Below the pieces are notes generated by a model. It did no database searches and was not told the DNA's origin. It saw only the letters and a program-made list of their open reading frames with translations. A stretch of DNA of 64,000 nucleotides from Toxotes chatareus (lineage: Eukaryota > Chordata > Actinopteri > Toxotidae), in NCBI GenBank assembly GCA_016801885.1, contig CM028884.1:9242181-9306180 (forward strand). Reading direction: 5' to 3'. The first letter of the stretch is position 1, and each line of letters opens with the position of its first letter. Below, piece by piece: positions 1 through 11,980 of the stretch. Both the position numbers and the translations under genes were made by a program.

Positions 1-260
1 GCTAAACAACTGAGGTTAGTTAAAGTGGCACTGTGTGGACTTGCCATTTGGAAACCCAGTGTCAGACACGACCACAAACACTTATGCATATAAATCTTGT
101 CTGACACACACAGACATACGCTGGTTCGCTATCTCTCACACACAGCCCAGGAAACATTCACATTACATACATCACAATGAATTCTTCTGTTATTGCGAGG
201 TATGTTACACTAGAACCCTGAGTCATCATCTAATCAAACTCGCCCTGACCGTTTTGAATA
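1..260. other. Intergenic, nothing recognised
   Basis: No coding exon, RNA gene or transposon signature is visible here. The stretch is ordinary mixed-composition DNA leading into a compound microsatellite. By Irx cluster synteny it lies between irx5 (off the left edge) and irx6. Confidence 0.5.
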
Positions 261-274
261 TATATATATGTGTC

Positions 275-318
<44 letters not shown>

Positions 319-465
319 TATACATCATCTCTCTTTCGCTCTCTCTCTCTCTATATATAGAGAGAGAGAAAGAGAGAGAGAGAGCAAGAGAGAGAGAGAT
401 ATCTATATATCATCTAGATATATGGATATATACACACGTATATACGAAGAATAATTTCATCAACC
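261..465. repeat. Compound TA/TG/CA and CT/TA/GA microsatellite
   Basis: The run is TA, TG, TA, CA, then CT, TATATATA, GA and finally TA-rich DNA. It contains two perfect palindromes. The first, at 275-318, is six TG units, 20 bases of TA and six CA units. The second, at 342-369, is CT units, TATATATA and GA units. Apparent open frames across it are low-complexity artefacts. Confidence 0.95.
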
Positions 466-2890
466 ATGCTTTGTCCCAGTGGACCCCTTCCACTTTAAAC
501 ACTTAACGGGCTAAATAAATAATGACGGCTTGTGCACTGTGCGAGTGTTAACGTTAACGGCACCAGCCACTAGCCCCGGGTCCCACAGCAGCAGGAGTCC
601 TTAAAGCGAATAATTTGCTTCCGCTCAGGCCGCCACACTGTAGCCATTTGCCAAGCAGATTATTGGCCTTTAAGTAGCAGCCAGGCCTGAAATGTGACTC
701 TAGGGCTCACAGGCTGCCGGGGAGGAGGAGGAGGCAAGACTCCTTAGAGAGAAACAATGAGACAGGGACAGAGAGGGATGGGGACTTACAGTTAGCAGAA
801 AATTAAATCACAAAATATGAACAGACAAGAGAGGTGGAGGTGAGGTAGTGGGGGGTGATTACAGAGATAAACACAACAACACAGAGCAGTCTGCCTATCT
901 AGTGTGCTAAATGGTACAGGTATAGGAAGGTAACAAATCAAAAATAAAAAAACAATTTAAATAACTGCCATGATTTAAAGGAAACTGCTAATCATAACAA
1001 GTCTTTCTGTATGTGTTAAACGGTACATACAATCCAAAATAAAAGAAGGCTGATACTGTGCACCCCAATCCCCTGATACTGTGGCAAGGCAAAGATAGTC
1101 TGTCACTTGTTGCTAGGTAAGATAAAATAAAGACACTTAACAATTTATCAACTGAGAGTCCTTACGTTGGAATGACATCGGATTTCCATTGCTTCCATAC
1201 TTGTACACACCTGTTGCTTGCACCTCTTCATTTAATCAGTGTGCTGTGTCTCCTTCCTGTTTCACCGTCTTTAACAAGACAAAACAAAATTTCAAAACTT
1301 TAAGAATTCAATTCAATGGAACAAACAGGGTCTCTAAAACACTCACATACTACTACCAGTTTGATTAAATGTAGATCACTAAATCTGAAACATTTGGTCT
1401 ATATGTAGGTGTGTGTAAAAACAGAATGCCCAATTAAAGACGTATACAGTTTATGAATTTGAATAGCTATCCTGAATACAGGTACAGTCTCATCCCCAAG
1501 CTATATTGCGCACTCTTACTCACTGCTAGTTCCTACTGGTTTATCCATCACTCTCCATGACTCCAACTCCATTCTTTGCACTATGGTCACTCCAGTTAAC
1601 ATCATCATAGTCTCTTGCTCCCTCCTGCCCTCTGTATATTTACTACCTCACCAATATCTCCATCCAGTATTGATACAAATTCAAAACATCTATTTTATGA
1701 TGAAAAAAAAATTGTATACTAGGAGTATTAATAGTCGATTGAGAAACAACAGTTTCTATGCTGATCAAATAGCTAGATAAAGTGCCTAAATGTCTGTGTG
1801 TGCTCTATCTGTGATAAAGATAGGTTTGGAGCTTATGGTGATAATCCCATCAAGATATGAGGCTTTAATTCAAACAGCTTTCCTTACAAAAAAAAAAAAA
1901 AAAAAAATAACATCTTTCCCTAAACATTTTCTTCTTGTTTTTGTTTGTAAGCTCAGCACGTTCGGACTCAACTTTACATCTGCGAGTTCACTCCAAGGAG
2001 CACCAGACTCCAGTAAAACCCTGGAGAAACCAAGCAGACACCATGAGTTGATCTACATCAACTGATGGTGCCATCTCTTCACAGAAAAGAGGACAGAAAC
2101 ATCAAATCCCCCTGAAATGACATCCGTACATCAATACATGGTCCCCGCCCATCCAATGTGACAGTAAAAGCCGTATTGATTTCCACCCAGATTAAGGATA
2201 CTGCTGGGAGCAATTTAAGCATACAAGCTGAAGTGTCTCGGCACAATCGTGAGTGATGTCTTTCACCATGTATAATCACACCGACACCACGCATTTTTGA
2301 GGAGCAGGAGTCTGGATTGTGTAATTTTAAAGGAAGGACCCAATATCAATAAATACAGAATGGGAAATGACAATTTTAAGGGCAAGTAGACAGATAGATG
2401 GATTGGTACATAGGTAGATAAATAAATAGTAACCCACTCTTTCTTCTTGACTACCTTACGTTTTGGCAGTTAAGTAACTGCATTTTAAAGTAACATGTTG
2501 GCTGTAGTAAATCAACTTATGGACACTTTATGACATTTTAAAAGCGAATTTTTTCACCAGTTCTTCAAAAACAGATTAGTGGGAGAGGGTTTTTTTAATT
2601 GCAGTTCTAGTAGTTCTTGGTGGATTTTAAATGGCATTCTTTTTCTTACTTGGTCAATATTCTAAACCAAAGAAACACATAGTTCAAGTCAATGGGTACA
2701 AGCTAGCTTGCTACACCTACCTGGCTAGCCTAGTTAGCCTGGCTAAAATCTCAGGACTATGAAGCTAGTAATTACGTGAGGTAGTGTTTTTGGTGAGGTA
2801 GCTATAAATAATGTCACCACTGAATAGACCAGCTGAAAATGGCGCGTATTTTAAGGTAAAATGCCTACTTACTTAAGTTAGTCACTAAAA
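466..2890. other. Intergenic region, weak regulatory candidates
   Basis: No gene is supported. The 520-720 part is non-repetitive and moderately GC-rich, and it holds the palindrome GTTAACGTTAAC at 547-558 (two HNF1-like half sites). The 2060-2300 part is also complex sequence and could be a conserved element. A run of 20 A lies at 1888-1907. The rest is AT-rich sequence in which I see nothing. Confidence 0.4.
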
Positions 2891-2919
2891 GCAGCCATGC
2901 AGCTTCTTCCACGAACAGT

Positions 2920-3165
2920 ACCGAATCTGAGCGTGCGCGTCTCACGTGGGCGGAGTTACATTCGTTGCCCCTACGCGATCCGCTTTACCAACCTATGGCA
3001 GGTGGCAGCGACGGTGAAGGTGTGTTACTGCTACCTGCAGGAGTGTGGAAGGTGAAAAAGCACTTTTCAGTAGCCCAGTTTTTCTTTAGTAAGCGAAAAA
3101 AAGAAAAGTATTATTTATTAATATTCTCTCCGACATCTGACCGGAAAATATTAAGAACGGCTTAA
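2920..3165 (+). promoter_or_regulatory. Isolated CpG cluster with a short ORF
   Basis: About 13 CpG dinucleotides fall within roughly 105 bp (2920-3025), while the flanks are AT-rich and CpG-poor. An ATG at 2995 opens a 56-codon frame (2995-3165) that begins Met-Ala-Gly-Gly-Ser-Asp-Gly-Glu-Gly. AAG/GTGAAA near 3050 could be a splice donor. This could be a promoter with a first exon of an unannotated transcript, or a fragment of a GC-rich transposon. The ATG context is weak (C at -3). I do not recognise the peptide. Confidence 0.2.
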
Positions 3166-3170
3166 AAAAA

Positions 3171-3639
3171 TAAAATAAAAACGTGTTCTTAAAGAAGACC
3201 AAAGATGGGGACATGTAGATGTCATCATTTATTTTATATTGCAGCCATCATTTAATCATTCCACTCTCTTTTATTGTGCATTAGTAAATACAGTAAGTAT
3301 ATTAGTGGATTCCACTAAACACCACAGTGTTTCTGTATTTTGCTGTATTTTGTATTCTGTCAGCAATAGAAAATAAAAGTAGTTTTAGTATAGAATGAAG
3401 CTACACAACAAGCATCCAGGGTTCTTCTTCAGAATTATTAGTATTTATCATAATAAAACATTTATTCATTTACTATATTTTATAAATGTAATGTTTATTT
3501 TATTTTGATATTTTAGAAGTGATTCCTTGAGACAAGAAAATGCATATTAATAGACTGTATCAGAGCATACTCTAGTGAAGATTCACACATTGTACTTAAC
3601 TGTAACCAACTTATGTCTCTTTCTGCTTTTGAGGTTATT
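3171..3639. other. AT-rich intergenic DNA
   Basis: I see nothing specific in this AT-rich stretch: no gene, no clear repeat and no dense motif cluster. Confidence 0.5.
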
Positions 3640-3990
3640 GCTTGCTACATCTTAATCATCATTTATGTCCCTCATATTTACACGACCAAGACAGATGTGC
3701 ACAGGCCTCTACAGATGTGCAAATAAATACATGTGCACATACACACCCATTCAGGCCATCCAGATTTTTCTTCCCCCAGCTGCGCAGCAGTGCTGAGGCC
3801 ATGTATCCTGATGGCACTGATGATGCTTCATGCAGCCCTCAGGCCTCTGAAGGTTAACTCCCTGACCTCTGCGGTCTTCTGGCTGAGGGCAGCTTTGATA
3901 AATAGGCCTGCTCATAGATAGAGAGGCTGCTCTTTATAATTAAACAGAGAGAGCACACAGCACTGTAATCTGGCTACTGTTAGACATTTC
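3640..3990. promoter_or_regulatory. Candidate conserved non-coding element
   Basis: This complex, non-repetitive stretch between AT-rich flanks contains ATAATTAAA (about 3936-3944), a TGACCT half site and a CAGCTG E-box. It has no coding signature. Calling it an irx enhancer is inference from its texture and its location in an Irx desert. Cross-species alignment would decide. Confidence 0.3.
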
Positions 3991-5367
3991 TTAATGTATG
4001 GAGCTCAATATTTCTGTACTTCCAGCCCATGTTTAGCTCAGCATGAGCTATGCTGGTTGTGTGACCATCATCAGTCTTTTAGTTGTCACTTTAAGGAGTA
4101 ACATGTAAGTACTTCCGTTTAAATCATTCAAAACTTAACTAAGCTTATCAAAACAATGAGAAGAAATAACAGTTTTGACATTTTTTCAAAGACATGTATT
4201 GTGTTTTTCAATGATATCTACTGAAGTTAGCATGCTTAACCAGCCACCCCTAGCCTGTTCTGTCTTGCAATACCACTTTGTACCTCAACAGGTGATAGTG
4301 AGTCACTGTAGTGTCCAGTTTGCCCTCAGTCCACCATGCCATGACTACTATCTTCCCCGTCTCTCTGACTGGGCAGACTGGGAGGGAAATTGTTCTTGTC
4401 AGTCTAACAATAATGTGCCCAATGCTGTGGCCCAACTAGATTTGCCCCAGTAATGGCCAGTCCAACAATGGCACAGGGGAAGGGGAAGGGACCAAAGAGT
4501 GCATTTCCTTGTTTCTTACATTAGGGATGGACACCTCAATTTTCTGGTAATACCCTACCCTCTGTTTGTTTGGAGTATTATTAGTATTATTATTTTCTCT
4601 GGTACACATGCATGTACTTAATATTGTTTATGTGCATTTCTGTGTATGTGTGACATAGATTATTAAATGATAAATAAAATATAATGATTAAATGATTAGG
4701 GATATTTTTATTTTTATTCTTTTTCCGATTTTTCCTATTTTTACTCTTCCTTTTTTAACATTTCCTGCCATTGTACTGTACACAAAGGCAGTGCCCATAA
4801 TGGATAACTTACTGCATGTGGTCTTAACACTGTTACATAATTAAAATTTGAATGCACAGTGTAACTGAAATTCATCCATTCATATCATTTAAGTGCACTT
4901 TTAACTTAAGTATATGATGTGGTTTTGGGTTGTGTTTGCACGGCCTTCGATTAACAGTGTTTCCATCTGTTAAGAGCCCATCCTTTCTATACACACTGCC
5001 TGCTAGGCATCTTTAAACAACATCCAAACTGGGGAAAACAACTAGGTGAATGAGTAGAGGAGGTGGAGGAAAAACAGTGGGGGATAAGAAAGAGGGCACA
5101 AAGCTAGAAAGAGGAATGAAACATAGGGGACACAGATGAAAGACTGCAAGGAAAACAGGGAAACACTGTTTTTGGCCAAAACTAAACAACATCCCGTTTA
5201 GCGCTGCAGAACAACCAAAGCCTAGGCAAGACCTGAACATGCATGCAGCTGAACTTGGCTAAATATTGCTCTTGAACATGTGAAAGGTGCAGGGGAAAAC
5301 AAGCCATTAGAGCCGGTTCAGGTAAACAAAATAGGACTCCAGCAGGAACAAGCAACACTGAAGCGGT
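3991..5367. other. Intergenic region, nothing firm
   Basis: No exon or transposon is recognised. The 5040-5170 part is purine-rich. Short open frames on the minus strand here show no family resemblance. Confidence 0.45.
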
Positions 5368-5382
5368 GGGGGGGGGGGGGGG
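5368..5382. repeat. G15 homopolymer
   Basis: There are fifteen consecutive G, followed by TGGG. This is slippage-prone and a weak G-quadruplex candidate. Confidence 0.95.
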
Positions 5383-5540
5383 TGGGTATCTTTGAAGTGG
5401 CTCGGAGTATTCCCCTGACACTCCTGAGGTATTTATTTGAATAATGTGCAGATTCACACCCAAGTGAGCAGAGATCTGTGCGGTGGGTGGGAAGATGACA
5501 GGGTTCAATTTCTAACTCTACTGAGTGGAGTAGTAAGAGC

Positions 5541-5544
5541 GAGG

Positions 5545-5588
<44 letters not shown>

Positions 5589-5590
5589 AG
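5541..5590. repeat. (GA)19 microsatellite
   Basis: A purine-rich lead-in (GAGGGAGGGA) runs into 19 GA units (5549-5586). More GA-rich sequence follows to about 5625. Confidence 0.95.
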
Positions 5591-5789
5591 GGAATTAAAG
5601 AGAGAGAGACAGAGGGGGAGAGAAATAAAGAGCTAGATGGGAAGGCAGATGGAGGTATATTGGATTCCCTAAAAACATTTTGACATTTTAAACCTAAGGC
5701 AGTTTGCAGGCAGTAAATAAAGGGAAGGGAATCAATAGCAGTCAGTGATAAGGGGATAAAGCAGCTAAATATGAAATACAGCCTAACAA

Positions 5790-6020
5790 AATGGTATGGA
5801 TTTCCAATGGGGCCACGTGACACAAGCTGCTTTGAAATGCAAATAGTAACTTATGCACATTGTCCTTCTCAGGCCTGGCCACCTATTGATCGGCTAAAAC
5901 AAATTCTATTGATCATTGAATATTTAATGGCGATAATTAAATCTCTCATGGAGGTACTTACACCCCATTTCCAGTTTTCATCGCCTTACTCAGGAGACCT
6001 GCCTTTGACTCACTGAAGCT
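5790..6020. promoter_or_regulatory. Candidate enhancer with PORE-like POU site
   Basis: This non-repetitive element contains CTTTGAAATGCAAAT (5830-5844). That matches 14 of 15 bases of the palindromic Oct recognition element (PORE) bound by POU-factor dimers. TTGATCGG, ATTGATCATTGAAT and GATAATTAAAT follow within 110 bp. Many homeodomain and POU cores without repeats are typical of Irx-cluster conserved elements. Function is inferred. Confidence 0.4.
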
Positions 6021-6419
6021 TCAGGACTGCTCGGTGAAGAATAGCACACAGCTAATTGCAACAGAACTAGATATTGAGTTCATGTTGAAAATATTGTACA
6101 GGCTGTTTCCTGTCAACCTGCATGTTCCTCACAGGGAAAGAGACATGTCTGCTAAAAATGTGAAGTGAAAATCACCTTGTACATTTGTAATTGAGGTAGC
6201 CGATTAGCAGCAAATGTTGTAAAATGCTTCTGCCTTATGTAATATTTCAGTGATTTGATGCTCTACAAATTATATATTTGCTGCTTAAACTCCATGGTGG
6301 CTTGGTGAGAAAAAAATAAAGCACAAGCATGAGTAACACATGAAGTGACTTGGGAAGTGGAGAGCAATGACTTGACTAGTCTGGCTCAAAAACATCACTG
6401 TACATGGATCAGTTCTTAC

Positions 6420-6530
6420 AACCTCAAGGCTGCTATAGCTCCATGGTTGTCAACCATTTTTTCTGAAGTACCTCTTCAACCACAGAGTGTGTAATTTTTA
6501 AATATGAACCGTCAGTGCTGAGCTTTGGTC
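6420..6530. mobile_element. Possible hAT-type transposon terminal remnant
   Basis: The block with GGTTGTCAACCATTTTTTC and then GAAGTACC resembles the terminal region of non-autonomous hAT elements, which often read like 'ggttctcaaccttttttgg...'. It carries a 15-bp odd palindrome at 6443-6457. No transposase, opposite terminus or 8-bp target duplication was found, so the call is tentative. Confidence 0.2.
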
Positions 6531-6759
6531 CTTTGCTTTTCTTTCTTTTTTTTTTTTGTTTGTTTTTTTAGTTTTCCACCAAGTTCTGTCAAATCTACAA
6601 CTATCTGAATACATATATCTATTTGCATTAGAGTCAAAGATGTCAAATGTTTCAACTATTTATCAAGGACATACAACATGTAAAGTTCCAGTCCATATAA
6701 ATCTCTGCGCCAGACAAAAAAATTATTAATCATCTCATTTGACCAACAAAATGTCGGGT
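6531..6759. other. Intergenic, T-rich
   Basis: A T-rich run lies at 6537-6570 and an inverted octamer (ATTTGCAT) at 6621-6628. Nothing else is recognised. Confidence 0.4.
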
Positions 6760-7070
6760 TGTTGCTTTCAGCTCTCAGGGGCTATTTCTCTGCTCGTTTC
6801 AGGTGCCATAATCTACAAATGTCCTTACACTGATAGGGCAAAAACGTGAGGGAAGAGAAATCTCCTTAATCAACTGACATAATTTATGACATTAAGAGAC
6901 TGGCAAACAGGAAAAGGTTGCTGTCAGGATAGTATTAGAGGGCCAGTGGCCCATGCAGATCACTGCATGGGCCAGTGTTAAACAAAGTGCCAATCAATAG
7001 CCCTTTTATTAGTGACCGCAATCAATGTACCGGTGACTGAGTGAGCCAATTAACGCTATCGACCGCCTGG
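6760..7070. promoter_or_regulatory. Candidate enhancer with perfect hairpin palindrome
   Basis: This complex sequence is rich in homeodomain-type cores (CTTAATCAACTGACATAATTTATGAC, read in parts; CCAATTAACG; GCAATCAATG). It includes a perfect 11-bp inverted repeat with a 4-base loop at 6948-6973, flanked on both sides by GGCCAGTG. There is no coding signature. Regulatory role is inferred. Confidence 0.4.
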
Positions 7071-9284
7071 ACAGAAGAAAGAGAAGAGGAGAAGCGGATG
7101 GGGGCGTGGAAGAGAGATAGCAAAGAAAATATGGGAGACGATAGCAGAGGATGAGCTGCAGTGTCTTCCTCAGGTCTTGTTTTCCTTCTCATCTGTAGGG
7201 GGCTGGGGGGGGCGGGGGCAGCGTCTGTGGAGTGAGAAGACCAGATTCCCACCAAGCAAGAGGCCCCAGGGGTCTGCTGCCGAGGACACCCTGACAGAAA
7301 GCAGAGGCCGCCTATCTCCCAGGAGGAAGTGAGTGTGTGTGTGTCTAGTAGTGGTGGGGGTGGAGTTCAGGGGAAGCTGCTGCCTACCCCACACACACTC
7401 CCCAATACGTGCACATCATCTACTAGTGCTGGGGGTGAGTTGTACTGGGAAAACAGCACAGCTCGTCTTCTCACCGCTGGTTCTGAATAGTAATGAGGTC
7501 ACAGGGCTGTAAGGTCTCTGTGCACACTCAACTCCACCTTTCTCCCCAAGAGGCTGACCGCTCTGTGTGTGTGTGTGTGAACCTGTGTATGTGAGATAAC
7601 CTAGGTTTGGGGACATACATTACATAATTTCCTGAGAAATCTGTATAATACTAAAAGTGCATGTGACATTAAATGTCAGGATTGCTGGATTTGTCTGAGC
7701 TTACCATTGTTGATAAGAGACATTTAACAAAATGTCCTCATGACTAATGAGTGTAGCTTTGCTTTGCTGTGTAGCTTCGACTGCTGTCCTTGGTGGCATT
7801 TAAAAAGCAACTGGAAAAAACTGCATTTAAAGTTTATATGTACATAGAAAGATAATTATGACTATTATTTTGAATATTGTCAAAACACAAATACTACTGG
7901 GAATACAAGGTAGTTAGCTACAGTCCATATTATTCTCTAACTGACTTCTTTCTTCTCCACTTAATACACATCTTTCATTATCTGTTTCTGTTACTACATT
8001 TGATAGCTATGCCTTCAGTAATATCTATAAAATAATACACACCACACCAAAACTCAAATGTTGTCATAACAATTTCTGCAGCCCATGAAGTCGGAAGTAT
8101 CAGGTCACACCCTCTCAGTGGCAGAGGGGCTGTGCTGACAGTCAAGACCCCCAGTATTTGTGTTTGGTGTCCTGTTCCCAAAAAGAAAGGGGTCAGGAGG
8201 ACATCTGCTTCATGTCAGCTGGCAGCGTAGCACTTGGCTTAGGGGTTATCAGGCTCTTTCTATAATTCTGTGTTCGGAACATGGACCTCTCCTTCCTGAG
8301 GGAAACCCTCCGAACCAGGGTGCCGACAGTTTGAGGAGGTGCTACTGAGAGAGAGGAGAGGAAGAACTGGAGGGAGGTGGAAGGAAGACGACAGGGATAG
8401 AGGATGAGTAGGGGAAAGACTGTAGGAAATGACAATGTGTGTGAAGCGATAAGCCCCTGGCAAGGACCCCCTCACCCTGAGGGAGGACTGGGGGCTACAA
8501 GACTTCAGCCTCAGTGCTCAGTACTACCACTGTCCCTGATGACCCTTCCCAGCCAACAACATTGTGAACATTGCGGCTGTAGACAATACATACATGCAAT
8601 TTCTGACTGAAATGTACTTTGTATGGACTACTGTTTCACTGAAAAGTGAAATTACTAATCTGAAAGTTCGCTTTAAAATGTTAAATGAAACACACTGGAA
8701 GGAAGGTATAAAACAAGTTTAATTATGTATGTGACTGGTTTTAGTATAACGTATTTAAATACAATATATGAACAATGTGTAATATTGTTTGCCACTGTAC
8801 ATACTAAGTGTATCCTGTAATTAAATGTTCCATATATATGTAAAAATCCAATCAAATGTAATTAAATCTAGTTAAAAGCAAAAATAAATAAATAAACGTG
8901 AAATAATTTGCACAATGAGGAAAGGTACACAGCATGTCAATTACCTTATAAAATGAGTAGTCGAAATGTTACGCTGTTGCATCCACCACTGTTGAGTTTG
9001 TGGAGAGGACGATCTGTTGACAAAGAAGTGTGGTTCTTTTTAATGCTGCTGTTAAAAAAAGTAAAAGCTAAGAGGAAATGTGTTCCCTTCTTTAACCTTA
9101 GACTTTTGAATGCATCAGAATGGCCTGAATTAAACATACAAAACTGAAAACTGTAACCGTCGGTGTTGTGCTCTCACTCAGATTTCTTCTTATTCTTTTA
9201 TCATTTTCCTATAATAGTGAAACAACATGTATTAACCACACCACATTTCAACAGCAACACCCCTGAAATCACAGTATGTCAGAC
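7071..9284. other. Intergenic region, nothing firm
   Basis: No gene is recognised. A G-rich tract with quadruplex potential lies at 7197-7218. Purine-rich DNA lies at about 8340-8415. AT-rich sequence lies at 8640-8960. Short GT runs occur at 7333-7343 and 7566-7580. Confidence 0.45.
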
Positions 9285-9520
9285 TTTTGAGGATCTGTTG
9301 ATAGCCGAGATATCTGCTCCGCCTGGAATAGTGCTGACACAGATGACTTATCAGCCTGTGTCAGCCAAGACATGGTGAGCACCAGTGAGCGCACAGCGAT
9401 AGAAAATATACCGTAGTCCACAAGTATCCTGTGTGTGAGGCAGGAAAGGTGCCCATCTCAGGATATCCAATTAATCTGGACTGCTGTAGTGCTCCTGTAG
9501 ATTGTTAGCATGCAAAGGTC
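9285..9520. promoter_or_regulatory. Candidate enhancer with MARE-like inverted repeat
   Basis: GCTGACACAG (9333-9342) is repeated in perfect inversion at 9356-9365, with 13 bases between. Each arm carries the GCTGAC half of a Maf recognition element, and the spacer holds TGACTTA. Downstream are CCAATTAATCTGG and an AAAGGTCAAG nuclear-receptor half site. The stretch is non-repetitive and non-coding. Confidence 0.35.
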
Positions 9521-11689
9521 AAGACAGGGTAACCAGAGAGAACTGAGGAAGAGAGCACGAGAAAGAGATGGATGTAAATGCAGTCAGGCTCATCCCACAG
9601 ATAAACACTTCATCTAGAGTGTAATAGTGGGATGCTCACACGCTCTCCATGATTAAACTTACACAACACAGGTCAGGTGAACCTGAGGGCCATGAGAGCA
9701 GAACAGAGAAGAGAGACAAAAATAAAATAAGAATGATAGAGAGAAAGAAGCAGAAAGGCTGAGGGGTGTAGCACGAATGCAGCCGGGCTCCAGTCTATGA
9801 GGATACTGCCAGCAGTGCGTGATGAGGGAGCTTCGGGTGAAGCAGAGCGAAGAGAGCCCCAAAGCCAGGGCTAAGTGAGCAGATTAGAGGACCCTACATT
9901 GGTATCACTCTTCCACTGCATTTGATCTCTCACTGGCAAAAGGTCAAGCACATACTATATCCACACAGTGTGCAGTGTGTACACACAGAGATACAAAACA
10001 CACTAATCACAAAGTCTCACAAGACAAAGTAACTATGTGTAAGAATGTGAATCAATATACATGCATTAATTGCTTATTTACTTATTTAGTTACAGTATTT
10101 ATTTAGTTATTGTAACGTGACTCATTAAAAATGAGACCTGACTTTCTCAGTTGCCTGTAACAGCCTGTGGACTGATTTCTATGTGAAGGACTCTGGGACA
10201 AATTTTCCAGGAAATCATGCAATGACAACGGATAAGTTCAACATCACTAGCTTACAGTGTGCCATCTAGGAAGCTGATGACAATATTACACTTCATAAAT
10301 GTTATTTCAAAAAAACGTAATGTTAGTATAGTCTCACATTGTAAGACTTGTTTCCACACCTCATTTTAGCACTGCACTCGTGCTAGTAAGTCAAATACTG
10401 TATCGTATATAATATCAAATATAATTTATAATCAAACTCTGGTCAAAATATGGTAATGGTGTAACTTCAGCTACCTCGTCTGTCACGTCACATGAGCGTC
10501 ACCCAGGATGCTTGCTTGTACCTATGTATGGAGTGAGAGCATGCAACATGATGTTGGCTGCAGTTAACTTATAGTAGCTTTAATGAAGCTAACAGAAACC
10601 TCAGTTTGAGCCTGGTAAAGCCTGGTAAAGCAGGGTCGGGGTACAGTCAGGATTGTTGTACAATTTCAGGATTTTGTGCCAGTGTAGAGTACCATTGCAA
10701 AACCACTGACTGCTTTAAACTATAAAATGTTCTGTCACTACAACCTCCCTGTACCCAAATGTCTACATGAAACTGTTGGCTGTTATCTAGTGTTTACATT
10801 GCAAGCCCGTCTCAGTCTATACACTCTGCCAAGATGTTTTTAGGGTGCAAAATGCCACTGTATTATACTGTAAATTTAGCAAAGATTGCATGTTTTGCTC
10901 TTCTCAAAGCCAAAAAGTGATGAGTCTGTCAGTCAATAAATAATCTTCTGTTAGCTGCCTGCACACACCATTGTCCAGCCCAGTATGTTAGTGAGATAAT
11001 GGTTGAGTATTCTCTGACCGCTAATGCTAGTAGATAGTAAACCATGGTCATTTTTATTCAAATATTTTGGTATCTCAGTAAAACTGCCTAAAAGTACAGT
11101 AAAGTCTAGTTTTCCAGCAACAGATGACTTTTCAATGTCTTCCAAGTTAGCTAGTGAAGTAAAATACTGATCAAATGTCTTGTCAGTTGCTTAGTTGAGA
11201 TCTGATGATTTTTATTAGTTTAAAACAAACTTAGTTATATGACTTAAACAATATCAATCCCTGTGTTATTCTAATGTTTAGTTGCATTCAGTAGATGTCC
11301 AGTTTTCACAGTGTTGAAAAAAGCACAAATGGGGCTACATGACCTTGTCCTCGATAATCCTGGTTCAAACACTGGTTTTTGCTTGTGTTTTGACAGTATT
11401 CTATGAAACAGGGGTTTATCTACAATCACCCACATTGTATTGTAAAATTTGATTATGAAAATGTGAGATTAGGATCATTTCTACTGTGTGCTGAGGTGTG
11501 AGTAGACTCAAGTGAGTAGGCACAAGTCCTTTCCTTTTGCTACATATCCAATATCTTTATAATAAAAAGAACTAAGGTAAATAGATATTATAAGTGTTAT
11601 TATTTGTTCTCAATTTTGCTGCTCCTAGGTAAAACACTCACTCTACTTTGTCACTGATGTGCACTTCAAACTGTGTGTTTTTTTTCCCC
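9521..11689. other. Intergenic region, mostly AT-rich
   Basis: No gene or clear transposon is seen. A 10-bp direct duplication (GCCTGGTAAA) sits at about 10611-10630. The rest is unremarkable. Confidence 0.45.
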
Positions 11690-11980
11690 TTATTTAGCCT
11701 AAAGGTAACGCTGTATATTTACTCTCAGCACCTTGGGCTGACACTGCTATGCTTGCAGCTCGGAATTTAAGCTGTGCTTCCTACCAAAGAGCTGTTTTAC
11801 AGCCCCCTCAGACGCTGCCTGTGTCGATTTGTTTTCCCACAAGCAATGTAAACATAACACTTGTTGAAGGACCCTCATTCACCATATATTTAAAGGGAAT
11901 GCCATGACCTCCACCATCCCCTCGTGCACCACTTTTCTCTCCATATTTTACCTGTTATCATCTTCAGAATAAATATCCTT
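11690..11980. promoter_or_regulatory. Candidate conserved non-coding element
   Basis: This complex sequence includes AATGTAAACA (forkhead-type), ATATTTAAAGG and GTTATCATC cores, with no simple repeats or coding signature. It is proposed as a desert enhancer by texture only. Confidence 0.3.

Noticed and set aside
35..454. 139-codon frame rich in Tyr-Ile and Arg-Glu repeats
   Set aside because: It is a translation of the compound microsatellite.
7192..7205. CTCF-like TCTGTAGGGGGCTG
   Set aside because: It matches only about 11 of 14 consensus positions and sits in a G-rich tract that would give chance matches.
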